NCBI RefSeq assembly: GCF_000176035.2
Contig: NC_015675.1
Coordinates: 1,240,001-1,304,000, forward strand
Direction: 5' to 3'
DNA: 64,000 bases
Origin: Mesorhizobium opportunistum WSM2075
GTDB taxonomy: Bacteria > Pseudomonadota > Alphaproteobacteria > Rhizobiales > Rhizobiaceae
Below the pieces are notes generated by a model. The model searched no databases. It was not told the DNA's origin and was given only the letters and a program-made list of their open reading frames with translations. A program made the translations under genes and the position numbers. Shown here in pieces: positions 31,990 through 42,624 of the stretch (its first letter is position 1; each line of letters opens with the position of its first letter).

Positions 31990-32061
31990 GTTGCCTGGGC
32001 GCTTGTGGCGCCGCGGTACTCAAAACGTTCACCGCAGGATTGGAAACCTGCCGAATGATGG

Positions 32062-32081
32062 TGAATATAAACTTAATGCGC
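32062..32081 (+). repeat. 20-bp direct repeat, left copy
   Basis: TGAANATAAACTTAATGCGC occurs here and at 38351-38370 in the same orientation with a single mismatch. It is AT-rich against the surrounding GC-rich DNA. Six genes and a tRNA-like relic lie between the copies, and a gene relic lies just outside each copy. Confidence 0.65.
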
Positions 32082-32099
32082 CGAGATCGCGGCGTTTGA

Positions 32100-33521
32100 T
32101 CAGGTGATCCGCTGAAGCAGGCCGAAAAGCCGTTCGAACGTCTTGCCATAGGGCGGGCGCAGCAGGGCGCCTGCGCTCAGGCGCGACTGCAGGAAGACCG
32201 GCTTCTCCTTGCTGAAGGTGCGGAAACCCCATTGCCCGTGATAAGCGCCCATGCCGCTGGCGCCGACACCGCCGAAGGGCTGGTTCTCCTGCACCAGATG
32301 CAGCATGCAGTCGTTGATGGTCACACCGCCGGCGACGGTTTCGCGCAGGATGCGCCGGCGGTTGCCGCTGTCGCGCCCGAACCAATAGAGCGCCAACGGG
32401 CGGTCGGCCCGGTTCACATGGTCGATCGCCTCGTCGATGGTGGCGTATTCGACGATCGGCAGCACCGGCCCGAAGATCTCCTCGCGCATCAGCCGCAGGT
32501 TCGGGCTGGCATTGCCGACCAGTGTCGGCAGGAGCTTGCGGCTGGTGGTGCCGAGATCTTCGCCGGCCGGGTTGATTTCCGTGACATCGGCGCCGGCATC
32601 GCGGGCCTCGGCGATCATGTCGCGCAGGCGCTGGTAGTGCCGGTCGCTGATGATGGCGGTGTAGTCGGGATTTTCGCGCATGGAGGGGTAGAGCCGCGCG
32701 ATCGCCGTTGCGAGCTTGGCGGCGACCGTGCTTGCCTGTCCCCTGGGCACCAGCAGGTAGTCCGGCGCGATGCAGGTCTGTCCGGCATTCAAAAGCTTGC
32801 CGTAGGCGATGCTGGACACCGCCGCGTCGAGATCGCAGGACGGATCGAAGATCGCCGGCGACTTGCCGCCGAGTTCGAGCGTGACCGGGGTCAGATTGGC
32901 GGCCGCCGCGATCGCGACCTGGCGGCCGACCGCGGTCGAGCCGGTGAACAGCAGATGATCGAAAGGCATCGACACGAATGCCTTGCCCATCTCGGCATCG
33001 CCAGTGATGACGCTGAGCTCATCCGGGGCGAAATGCTCGCCGGCGAGTTTGGCGAGCAGCTCCGAGAAAGCGGGTGTCAGTTCCGACGGCTTGACGAGCA
33101 CGCGGTTGCCGGCGGCAAGGGCTGCCGTCACTGGCGCGACGGCAAGTTGAAAAGGATAATTCCAGGGCGAGACGATGCCGACGACACCAAGCGGCTGCGC
33201 GACGAGGCGGTTCTTGCCCGGCAGGAACGGCAAGGTGGTGGCGACACGGCGCTCCCGCATCCAGCCTCTCAAATGGGACAGGGCGTGGCGAATGCCGGCA
33301 CGCACGACAAACAGTTCGGCAAGGCGCGTCTCATGCGTCGAGCGGCCGCCAAAGTCGGTGTCGATCGCCGCGCAGATGTCGGCTTCATGCCGCTCGGTCA
33401 GCACCAGCAGGCGGTTCAGGCGGTCCTTGCGGACGTCGATGTCGGGAAAAGGCTGCTTCTCGAAGGCCCCGCGCTGGAGATGGAACCGCTCGCCGAGGAT
33501 GTCCTGTCTCACCTGCAGCAT
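32100..33521 (-). CDS. Aldehyde dehydrogenase, coniferyl-aldehyde dehydrogenase type
   Basis: NAD(P)-dependent aldehyde dehydrogenase of 473 residues. The catalytic Cys is in NAGQTCIAPDYLL and the Glu in VTLELGGKSPAIF; the cofactor region SPWNYPFQLAVAP is intact. The relatively short length and the PFLPGKNRLVAQPLGVVGIV segment resemble the CALDH subgroup (coniferyl-aldehyde and related fatty or aromatic aldehydes). A GGGAGG ribosome site precedes the ATG. Neighbours give no clear pathway. The 169 bp upstream show no other gene. Confidence 0.88.
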   Translation of the reverse strand: MLQVRQDILGERFHLQRGAFEKQPFPDIDVRKDRLNRLLVLTERHEADICAAIDTDFGGRSTHETRLAELFVVRAGIRHALSHLRGWMRERRVATTLPFLPGKNRLVAQPLGVVGIVSPWNYPFQLAVAPVTAALAAGNRVLVKPSELTPAFSELLAKLAGEHFAPDELSVITGDAEMGKAFVSMPFDHLLFTGSTAVGRQVAIAAAANLTPVTLELGGKSPAIFDPSCDLDAAVSSIAYGKLLNAGQTCIAPDYLLVPRGQASTVAAKLATAIARLYPSMRENPDYTAIISDRHYQRLRDMIAEARDAGADVTEINPAGEDLGTTSRKLLPTLVGNASPNLRLMREEIFGPVLPIVEYATIDEAIDHVNRADRPLALYWFGRDSGNRRRILRETVAGGVTINDCMLHLVQENQPFGGVGASGMGAYHGQWGFRTFSKEKPVFLQSRLSAGALLRPPYGKTFERLFGLLQRIT

Positions 33522-33690
33522 CGTGCCCTCCCTGGCTTTTGCCGGCCAAGCTTACATCCGAGCGCGCAGGAATCCAGCGGGATGCAGGTGTCGCTGGGGA
33601 AGGCGCGTCCTCTGCCGGCGCGTCTCGAAGTGGGCAGGCTGCGACGGATGCGCTGATGCTTTCGGCCGGCCAGGAATGTGACCGACGGAT

Positions 33691-34602
33691 TTATCGCAAA
33701 GATAGTACCCGAAGCACCGTTTGGATAAATGCCTCCAGCGCAGGAAGATTGTTGCCCTTGCGTCGTGTCAGGGCGACTTCGTAGGCAATAGGCGAGCCGT
33801 GGCCGACCAAGTCCCGAAACACCACGCCCTCGCGGCCTGTCTCGGCAAACAGGCTCGGCACAAGCGCGACCCCAAGCCCGGCCGCCACCAGACCGACAAT
33901 GGTTTCCATTTGAACCGCACGCTGGACAATCCGTGGCGTGAAGCCGGCTTGAGCGCAAGCCCGCAGGATTGTCGAATGAAGGCCTGGGCCTTCCGCGGCT
34001 GGAAAGAGAACCCAGCCTTCGTCAGCGAGCGCGGCCAAGGTGAGCGGAGTGTGCAGTGCATTGGCCAGAGGGTGGCGGGCTGGAATGGCCGCGACCAGCC
34101 GGCTCCTGACTATCGTCTGTGTCAAGATACGTGGCTCGGCCCCGGATGGGAGTGGAAGAGCAACGATCCCGAGATCCATGCGGTCTTCCAGAAGTGCCGC
34201 GATCTGCCGAGCCGAAGGGGCTTCCTCGAGTTCCAGCACAACTCCCGGCTGACTTTCCCGGAATTCGGCAATCAGGGTCGGCAGCAATTGCCTCACAGCG
34301 CTAGCGACAAAACCGATGCGCAGCGAACCAATCTCCCCAGTGCCAGCACGTCGCGTGAGCGCGACGGCGCGTTCGGCCTGGTCGATCGTTCTTTGCGCCT
34401 CTTCGCGCAGCACTTCTCCTGCCGCCGTCAGACTGTTGATCCGGTTGGTGCGCTCGAACAGGCGAACGCCCAGTTCCGCCTCCATTTGCCGGATCGTGGC
34501 GGTGAGCGGCGGCTGAGCCATGTTCAGATGCTCAGCCGCTCGCCGGAAACTCATGGTTTCGGCGACGGCGAGGAATTGCTGGAATTGGCGCAAGCTCAGC
34601 AT
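33691..34602 (-). CDS. LysR-family transcriptional regulator
   Basis: Regulator of 303 residues with a classic N-terminal helix-turn-helix (FRRAAEHLNMAQPPLTATIR) and a C-terminal effector domain, closest in style to the BenM/CatM/CbbR type with the AQPPLT recognition motif. It is divergent from the SDR gene at 34703, which is its probable target. Codon use is somewhat less GC-rich than in the core genes around it. Confidence 0.9.
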   Translation of the reverse strand: MLSLRQFQQFLAVAETMSFRRAAEHLNMAQPPLTATIRQMEAELGVRLFERTNRINSLTAAGEVLREEAQRTIDQAERAVALTRRAGTGEIGSLRIGFVASAVRQLLPTLIAEFRESQPGVVLELEEAPSARQIAALLEDRMDLGIVALPLPSGAEPRILTQTIVRSRLVAAIPARHPLANALHTPLTLAALADEGWVLFPAAEGPGLHSTILRACAQAGFTPRIVQRAVQMETIVGLVAAGLGVALVPSLFAETGREGVVFRDLVGHGSPIAYEVALTRRKGNNLPALEAFIQTVLRVLSLR

Positions 34603-34603
34603 G

Positions 34604-34622
34604 CGATATCTTTATCATATCG
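34604..34622. promoter_or_regulatory. Dyad next to the lysR start, candidate operator
   Basis: CGATAT and ATATCG form a dyad with a 7-base spacer beginning one base upstream of the lysR start codon. A related half-site, ACATATCGC, appears about 30 bp further into the 100-bp gap to the SDR gene. This is the usual place for LysR binding and autorepression. Confidence 0.5.
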
Positions 34623-34702
34623 TCGAGGCACATAAACAGTATTCGACATATCGCACTCCCACGACCATCTCGAAGACATCGGTCAATTCATGGGAGCTCG
34701 AT

Positions 34703-35440
34703 ATGTCAAAGGACAACAGGGTGGCGGTCATTACCGGCGGAGCCAGCGGCATTGGATTCGGCATAGCGCAAGCGATGCAGCAGGCGGGTTACGCGGTCGT
34801 TCTTGTCGGCCGTGACGAGAACCGCCTTGCCGAAGCCACGAGAAAACTCGGTTCGCAAGCCGCGTGGCGACGAGCGGATGTTGGGAATCGTCGTGAGGTT
34901 CAGGAGGCGTTGACCCAGCTGAACAAGGTGGACGTCCTCGTAAACGCCGCCGGCTTCACGCGAAGCGTCAGCCTCTCGACTCCGATCGAGGAGGCTGAGG
35001 CCGATTGGGATGCCCTCGTTGACGCCAATCTGAAAGGTAGTTTTCTGATGGCGCACGTCGCGGCACCATTGCTTGCAAGTCCGGGAGGCCGCGTCATCAA
35101 CATCGGTTCGATAGGTGCGCAGACCGGCGGCAGCCGGCCAGGCAGCTTGGCCTATGCGGCCGCGAAATCCGGCCTGCATGGCCTGACCTATGCGCTGGCC
35201 CGCGAATTGGCTCCGCGCGCCATCACGGCAAACGCCGTCGCGCCGGGGTTCATCGCTGATACCGGATTCACCGGAGGCTGGCCGCGAGATCGCATCGCCG
35301 CGATCGTCGCCGAGACGCCAATGGCGCGGCCAGGGACACCGGCCGATATCGCCGGCGCGGTGCTCTGGTTGGCATCGGAGGCCGGCTCATTCGTCACCGG
35401 TGCGGTTATACCGGTCAATGGCGGGTGGCGAATAGGTTGA
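34703..35440 (+). CDS. Short-chain dehydrogenase/reductase, FabG-like
   Basis: Oxidoreductase of 245 residues. The cofactor loop is TGGASGIGFG, NAAG stands for the NNAG motif, and the catalytic Tyr and Lys are in AYAAAKSG. The family is large and includes FabG and many sugar or polyol dehydrogenases; no specific role is visible. It is divergent from the LysR gene. The ATG at 34703 was chosen because the long upstream frame runs through the regulator gene. Confidence 0.88.
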   Translation: MSKDNRVAVITGGASGIGFGIAQAMQQAGYAVVLVGRDENRLAEATRKLGSQAAWRRADVGNRREVQEALTQLNKVDVLVNAAGFTRSVSLSTPIEEAEADWDALVDANLKGSFLMAHVAAPLLASPGGRVINIGSIGAQTGGSRPGSLAYAAAKSGLHGLTYALARELAPRAITANAVAPGFIADTGFTGGWPRDRIAAIVAETPMARPGTPADIAGAVLWLASEAGSFVTGAVIPVNGGWRIG

Positions 35441-35468
35441 GCCGACGGCGGCATGTCGGCCGGGGCCG

Positions 35469-35550
35469 CTGCGCAGCCCGGATTCGAACCAACGAAAGGC
35501 GAAGAGCAACCTGTTCCGGTTGTGCTCCGAGGATAGCTGCGCTACTCCAA
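35469..35550 (-). pseudogene. tRNA-like relic
   Basis: On the minus strand a D-arm-like TAGCGCAGC, a CAACC/GGTTG stem with a six-base loop, and a T-arm GTTGG-TTCGAAT-CCGGG occur in tRNA order over about 82 bases. The acceptor arms pair poorly, the anticodon loop is one base short, and the variable region is about 13 bases. Alternatively, GCGCAG/CTGCGC close a 74-base structure. It looks like a decayed tRNA; no anticodon can be assigned. Confidence 0.42.
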
Positions 35551-35632
35551 AGTGGAACTCGGAGAGTCTCTTGACCGGTTTTTACATCCTCTCCAATCCC
35601 CGAAAAATCGCTCGCCGCCCGGTGTCCGCCTG

Positions 35633-37468
<1,836 letters not shown>

Positions 37469-37498
37469 ACGCCCCACCAAATCCTTTGCCGGCAGTCG

Positions 37499-38269
37499 TC
37501 ACATCTGTATCGACATGCCGCCATCGACGGTCAGCACATGCCCGTTGACGAAAGACGCGGCGTCGCTGGCGAGGAAAAGTGCGGCACCGGCAATTTCCCG
37601 CGGCTGCCCCCAGCGCTGCAGCGGAACCCGCTGGCGGGCGAAGGCAACCAAATCGGGGTCTGCCGCCATCGCGGCATTGGTCTCGGTGGCGAACATGCCT
37701 GGCGCGATGGCGTTGCTGGTCACGCCGTGGGCGCCATATTCGACAGCCATGCTGCGCATCAGCCCGGTCAGTCCTTGCTTGGCCGCGGGATAGATGGCGT
37801 CGCCGGGCCGCGCCATCTCGCCGACGATCGAGGTCACCGCGATCAGCCGGCCGTGGCCCTGGGCTTTCATGATCCGCGCCGCATCGCGCGACAGCGAGAT
37901 CGCCGATAAAAGATCCGTCCTGATCAGGTCGAGGATGTCATCGTCGTTGAAAGCGGCCAGCGGCCGCCTGTCGCGGGCGCCGACATTGTTGACGAGGATA
38001 TCGAGGCGGCCGTGGGCCTTGCGGATATCGGCGATCGCGGAACACCCGGCCTCGATGTCGGCGATGTCGAAGGTGACGGCCTGGGCGCTGCCGCCACTCT
38101 CGGCAATGGCGGCGACGGCGGCATCGAGCGTTGCGGCTGTGCGTCCCGTGACAACGACATGGGCTCCGGCTTCGGCAAAGGCGAGCGCGATCTCGAAACC
38201 AAGCCCGCGCCCGCCGCCGGTGATCAGCGCCACGCGCCCCTTCAGGGAAAATCTGTCGAAAATGCTCAA
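37499..38269 (-). CDS. Short-chain dehydrogenase, gluconate 5-dehydrogenase-like
   Basis: NAD(P)-dependent oxidoreductase of 256 residues. It has TGGGRGLGFE, NNVG in place of NNAG, and the catalytic pair in YPAAKQG. The start FDRFSLKGRVALITGG resembles gluconate 5-dehydrogenases and related sugar dehydrogenases, but the substrate is unproven. A TTG start at 38269 is preferred because GAGG lies five bases upstream; a GTG at 38287 would add six residues. It is convergent with recQ, with 30 bp between stops. Confidence 0.86.
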   Translation of the reverse strand: MSIFDRFSLKGRVALITGGGRGLGFEIALAFAEAGAHVVVTGRTAATLDAAVAAIAESGGSAQAVTFDIADIEAGCSAIADIRKAHGRLDILVNNVGARDRRPLAAFNDDDILDLIRTDLLSAISLSRDAARIMKAQGHGRLIAVTSIVGEMARPGDAIYPAAKQGLTGLMRSMAVEYGAHGVTSNAIAPGMFATETNAAMAADPDLVAFARQRVPLQRWGQPREIAGAALFLASDAASFVNGHVLTVDGGMSIQM

Positions 38270-38350
38270 GCGGGCCTCTACGCGCACAGGACGGCAGTAC
38301 CGATCCCATGCGGCAATCGGCGGCTCAGCCTACTGTTCCATCGAAGCCGA

Positions 38351-38370
38351 TGAAAATAAACTTAATGCGC
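38351..38370 (+). repeat. 20-bp direct repeat, right copy
   Basis: Same motif as at 32062-32081, 19 of 20 bases identical. It lies 10 bp before the recQ relic and 80 bp upstream of the SDR start. Confidence 0.65.
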
Positions 38371-38380
38371 GGTCGCGTGC

Positions 38381-38551
38381 GTGCTGCGCCACGCTCAAGG
38401 CGTTGTTCTCCGATCGGACCCTGATCGACATGGCTGAGCGCCGCCCGCCCAGCTCGACGCCTTCGCCGAAGTGAAAGGCGTCGGGCGGCGAAGCCTAGGA
38501 CCTTCGGCCAGGTTTTTCGGGACGCGATCGCCGTGCACGAATCCGATGTCT
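38381..38551 (+). pseudogene. Relic of the 3' end of a second recQ
   Basis: The stretch matches recQ 37240-37468. GCCACGCTCAA at the start, then DRTLIDMAER, then the HRDC codons and the final AC-AG/AA-TCCGATG before a stop are recognisable in order. About 50 bp are missing after the first block, and small indels break the frame after DMAERRP. It has the same orientation as intact recQ, 0.9 kb downstream. It is non-functional and points to an old duplication. Confidence 0.8.
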
Positions 38552-38919
38552 GACGACGCTGTTTTTTCTGATTGTGCCGCTTTTTTATGCACGACTTGCA
38601 AAGTCTGCCCGGTTACTTCCCTGATGCTGTTGCCAGGAAGCAACAAGCCAGTATGAAAAGCCGGCGCCACGAACGCCGCTCTTGCTCTCCTTCGCAATCG
38701 GGCTTTCTACTGCAGGTGGCACACGGATTCTCGTTCAAAGCCTTCATAAATCATGATGAGACACGCCTTGGGTCGTTGCAGTCGGCGCACCTTGCCGATG
38801 TTGTTGCGCCGATAGGGCGCGCGACGGTCTTTTCGTGAGGGCAAGGCATGTCTGGCGTGACAATTCCGGGCGCGGCTCGTCGGTGCACCGATCGTCGAAT
38901 TTCGCTTGGGGAAGCAATA
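38552..38919 (+). other. Intergenic region before the autotransporter gene
   Basis: 368 bp of lower GC than the flanks. I see no coding frame with convincing codon use. The end, around 38750-38900, probably holds the promoter of the autotransporter gene, but no consensus element stands out. A start codon at 38848 with a GAGGG ribosome site opens the autotransporter frame earlier than the start chosen. Confidence 0.4.
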
Positions 38920-41679
38920 ATGTTGGGAATACTGGGCAGGGGTTGCCGCGCGTTTCAATCTGCAACGGCGCTCGGCGGCACCAGGCTGGCCGCGCCAGTC
39001 GGGCTGGCTCTTTCGTTGGCGCTGGTTGCGCCCGCATTTGCGGACGGCGGCAGGGGAGGCGGCACTGGCGGCGGCGGGACAACGGGCGTGTCCGGTGGTG
39101 CGGATAGCGCGACCGGTGCCGGCGGCGACGGTAGCACCGGCATTAACGACGCAGGCATCGCCTCCGGCGGCGGCGGCGGCGGCGCCGGGGTGACGGGCGG
39201 AAGCGGCGGGGATGGATTTAGTAGCCCGGCCGCCGGCGGCGCGGGCGGCACCACCGCAGGCGCCAATGGCGGCGATGGCAGCAACGCCAGCAGCGGCGGA
39301 ACGGGTGGTGGCGGCGGCGGCGGCGGTGCCCATGGCGCGGTCGTTTCGACCTCGGGAGCGCTTTCCAGCGTCGGCGGAAACGGCGGAAACGGTGGAAATG
39401 GACCGCCAGGCCCCGGTGGATCCGGCCCCGTTGGCGGTGGCGGCGGCGGTGGCGGCGGCGGCTACGGAGCGGTGGTCACCGGGAGCGGCCTGTCGCTGAC
39501 CAACAGCGGGACCGTGGCAGGCGGCAAGGGTGGCAATGGCGGTGACGGTGGCTCCGGCGGCGGCAGCCCTGGCGACGGCGGCAGCGGTGGGATCGGGCTC
39601 GATCTCACCGGCACATCCAACTCCCTGGTGAACACCGGCACGATCACAGGCGGCGCGGGCGGGACAAGCGGCGTCGTCCGCAATGCGAATAACTGGTCTC
39701 ACAACGGCGCGGCAGGCTTGGGCGGCGTCGGTATCCGCGGCGCCGGTCTGACCATCGTCAACAGCGGCACGATCTCGGGTGGGCTCTCGGGCGATGGAGT
39801 GACGCGCGCCAATGCCATCAGCTTCACCGGCGGGATCAACACCCTGGAACTGCAGGCAGGCACCGACATCCTCGGCAACGTGGTTGCGTTCAGTGCTGCC
39901 GACACCCTACGGCTCGGGGGGGCTGCCAACAGCAGCTTTGACGTGTCGCAGATCGGCGCCAGTGCGCAGTATCAGGGTTTTGGCATATTTCAGAAGACTG
40001 GCAGCAGCACCTGGACGCTGACCGGGACCAACACTGCCGCGCAGTCCTGGACCATTGATGCAGGTATCTTGTCGGTGAACGGCACGATCACCAGTGCCAC
40101 CATGACCGTGAACGCTGGCGGCGCGCTGGGGGGTGCCGGCACGGTTGGCAACACAACGATCGCGGGCGGCGTTCTGGCGCCGGGCAACTCGATCGGCACC
40201 ATCACCGTCGCGGGGGACCTCGTGTTCGGCGCCGGCTCTACATACAGCGTCGAGGTTTCGCCAGTCACGGCCGACCGCACCAACGTTACCGGTACCGCCA
40301 ACCTCTCGGGCGGCACGGTGGAAGTAACTTATCTGCCGGGCACCTTCGTGGCCAAGAGCTATACCATCCTGCATGCCGACGGGGGGCTGGGGAGCACTGC
40401 ATTCGCAGGCTTCGACGCTCCTACACTGCCGGGCCTTACAAGCAGCCTCGTCTATGACTATACGGCGAACAACGTTTATCTGCAGACGACCGCCGAGGCG
40501 ATCATTGGCGTCGGCCTTAACGAGAACCAGAAGAGCGTCGACACGGCGCTCATCGACTATTTCAATCAGAACGGCGCATTGCCCGGCGCGTTTGCCGGGC
40601 TTGACGCGAACGGGTTATCCCAGCTCTCCGGCGAGGTGGCGGCCGGTGCCGTCAATGCCGGCATCGACAGCGCCGACCAGTTCATCAACGCGCTCGATGC
40701 CCAGGCAGTTCAGGGCGAGGCGGCGTCGTCCGGCGGCGGCACGGCGACAGCCTATGCGGTAGATGAGGCGGGCGGCGGCAAGGACCGGTTCGCGGCGCTC
40801 GGCATGAAGGCCAGCCACAATGCAGATCTGGTGGGGTCTGTCTTCGCCAGCCGCTGGCAGGCATGGGGCGCCGTCTATGGCGGTGCGCAGAAGATCGGCG
40901 GCGATGCCATCGTCGGTTCGCACGACACGAATGCGGACATTTTTGGCGTCGCCGGCGGCATCGTCAGGAACTGGGGCGACAGCCGTCTCGGCGTCGCGAT
41001 CGGCGGCGGTTCGTCCAGCTTCTCGCTGTCGGATGATCTCGGCTCCGGCCGTGCCGACACCTTCAATGTCGGCGTTTTCGGCCGGCAGGGTTTTGGCGAT
41101 GCCTATATCGCCGGCGTGCTGGCGTACGGGTTCAACGACACCAACACCAGCCGGACTGTGCCGGGCGACACGCTGGAGGCTTCCTTCAACGCGCAGACTT
41201 GGTCGGGACGCGTCGAGGGCGGCTATCGCTTCGCCACGCCGGTCGCAGTGCTGACGCCCTACGCCGCATTCCAGGCGACAGCCTATCGCCTGCCGGATTA
41301 TGCCGAGACCAGCGCCGGTTCCGGCGATTTCGCGCTCGGCTACGGATCCCAGACGACCACGGCGACGCGTTTCGAACTGGGCCTCAACCTCGACAAGGAC
41401 ATCGCGCTGCAGGACGGAGCAAAGCTGACGCTGTCAGGCCGCGCCGCCTGGGCAATCAACGGCAGCACAGGCCGCACGGTGACGGCAACGTTCCAGAACC
41501 TGCCCGGCGCGACCTTCACCATCGACGGAGCCGAGCCGGACACCAACGCCGCCCTCGTCAATGCGAGCGCGACGTACACATCGGGCTCCGGCCTGTTTGC
41601 TTCGCTCGGCTTCCAGGGCGAGTTCTCGGGCAATGTCCAGAGCTATGCCGGCAAAGCAAAGATCGGGATCAGCTGGTAA
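38920..41679 (+). CDS. Autotransporter (type Va) with Gly-rich passenger
   Basis: Surface or secreted adhesin-like protein of 919 residues. A signal peptide ends near LALVAPAFA. The passenger is extremely Gly-rich, with GG-containing tracts over about residues 45-230 and three L-x-N-x-GT-x-GG strands near 192, 235 and 277, typical of a right-handed beta-helix. A PATR-type segment (GGVLAPGNSIGTITVAGDL) precedes the C-terminal beta-barrel of about 270 residues (AWGAVYGGAQKIGG to the terminal KIGISW). ATG 38920 is preferred on codon use; ATG 38848 would give a longer signal region. The ligand is unknown. Confidence 0.9.
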   Translation: MLGILGRGCRAFQSATALGGTRLAAPVGLALSLALVAPAFADGGRGGGTGGGGTTGVSGGADSATGAGGDGSTGINDAGIASGGGGGGAGVTGGSGGDGFSSPAAGGAGGTTAGANGGDGSNASSGGTGGGGGGGGAHGAVVSTSGALSSVGGNGGNGGNGPPGPGGSGPVGGGGGGGGGGYGAVVTGSGLSLTNSGTVAGGKGGNGGDGGSGGGSPGDGGSGGIGLDLTGTSNSLVNTGTITGGAGGTSGVVRNANNWSHNGAAGLGGVGIRGAGLTIVNSGTISGGLSGDGVTRANAISFTGGINTLELQAGTDILGNVVAFSAADTLRLGGAANSSFDVSQIGASAQYQGFGIFQKTGSSTWTLTGTNTAAQSWTIDAGILSVNGTITSATMTVNAGGALGGAGTVGNTTIAGGVLAPGNSIGTITVAGDLVFGAGSTYSVEVSPVTADRTNVTGTANLSGGTVEVTYLPGTFVAKSYTILHADGGLGSTAFAGFDAPTLPGLTSSLVYDYTANNVYLQTTAEAIIGVGLNENQKSVDTALIDYFNQNGALPGAFAGLDANGLSQLSGEVAAGAVNAGIDSADQFINALDAQAVQGEAASSGGGTATAYAVDEAGGGKDRFAALGMKASHNADLVGSVFASRWQAWGAVYGGAQKIGGDAIVGSHDTNADIFGVAGGIVRNWGDSRLGVAIGGGSSSFSLSDDLGSGRADTFNVGVFGRQGFGDAYIAGVLAYGFNDTNTSRTVPGDTLEASFNAQTWSGRVEGGYRFATPVAVLTPYAAFQATAYRLPDYAETSAGSGDFALGYGSQTTTATRFELGLNLDKDIALQDGAKLTLSGRAAWAINGSTGRTVTATFQNLPGATFTIDGAEPDTNAALVNASATYTSGSGLFASLGFQGEFSGNVQSYAGKAKIGISW

Positions 41680-41825
41680 GCGATCGGGATCAGCTGGCCG
41701 CGGCCAGCAGGATGAGCAAGGTGACGAGATGTCGGGGACCGGGTTGGTTCGGCTGACGCCCAAAGGGCGGCCGGTCTTCGACGCGAGGCAAACGGCGACT
41801 ATGTGAAATCGGTTACGGAAGACCG

Positions 41826-42485
41826 GTGCCGGGCACTTTACACAGCCGCATGCAGAACATGCCGCTCGTGACGGTCGCCTTCGTATCAGTGCTCGGCATG
41901 GCGGTTCCAGGGCCGGATGTCGTGCTGGCCATCACCAACGGCTCACGCTACGGCGTCAGGAACGCCTTCATCGCCATGGCCGGCGTGGTGCTTTCCGACT
42001 TCGTCCTCATCTGCATGGTTGGGCTCGGCTTCGGCGCGCTTCTGCTGGCCTCGGAACTCTATCTCTCCGCGCTCAGGATGGTTGGCGCCGGCTATCTGCT
42101 TTTCGTCGCGGTCCGCACGCTCCGCATCTCCACCGCGTCCCGACCTGCCATCGATCCCGCCATTCTCCAAAAGACCCAGTCGACCAAGGCCCTCATTCTG
42201 CGTTGCTTCGTGGTGGCGGTCACGAACCCCGAGGCTTGGCTGTTTTTCCCCGCCATCCTGCCACCCTTTGTCGACACCAACGAGCCGATTGCGATGCAAT
42301 ATGCCGTTCTGGCCATCATCATCGCAGTGGCGGATGTCTTGGTGCTGATGCTCTACGCGACCCTTGGCTCACGGGCGGTCAAGCTCCTGGCCGGCCCCAA
42401 CGCCGTGTGGATAGATCGACTCTATGGTCTTGCCCTACTCGTTCTTTCGAGCGTTCTCATCCTGCAGGCCCTGGGCCATCTTTGA
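41826..42485 (+). CDS. LysE/RhtB-family amino-acid exporter
   Basis: Inner-membrane exporter of up to 219 residues with six hydrophobic segments. GMAVPGPDVVLAITNGSRYGVRNAF is the family N-terminal signature, and GAGYLLFVAVRTLR closes the third helix. The family exports lysine, homoserine, threonine or similar compounds. The start is uncertain: the GTG at 41826 has a nearby GGAAG, while ATG codons at 41850 and 41859 give a more usual N-terminus. The gene is isolated, with about 150 bp to each neighbour. Confidence 0.86.
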   Translation: MPGTLHSRMQNMPLVTVAFVSVLGMAVPGPDVVLAITNGSRYGVRNAFIAMAGVVLSDFVLICMVGLGFGALLLASELYLSALRMVGAGYLLFVAVRTLRISTASRPAIDPAILQKTQSTKALILRCFVVAVTNPEAWLFFPAILPPFVDTNEPIAMQYAVLAIIIAVADVLVLMLYATLGSRAVKLLAGPNAVWIDRLYGLALLVLSSVLILQALGHL

Positions 42486-42624
42486 GGTGGCTCCGAGGCG
42501 GTCTCCCCCAAGTGTCTCGTTTGGATTTAGACCCTCGACGAGGAGTAGATTCGTGTCGCACTCCAGATTGACAGCTCAATGCGCGTCGCGCTCTATTCAG
42601 CGCGGGTTAGGAGCAGGGGGCATC

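Noticed and set aside
33522..33690. Possible small gene between the aldehyde dehydrogenase and LysR genes
   Set aside because: Frames here are short and overlap neighbours with poor codon use; I see nothing convincing.
38707..39702. Ala/Gly-rich minus-strand frame at the start of the autotransporter
   Set aside because: It is the reverse of the Gly-rich passenger codons and has no signal or domain.
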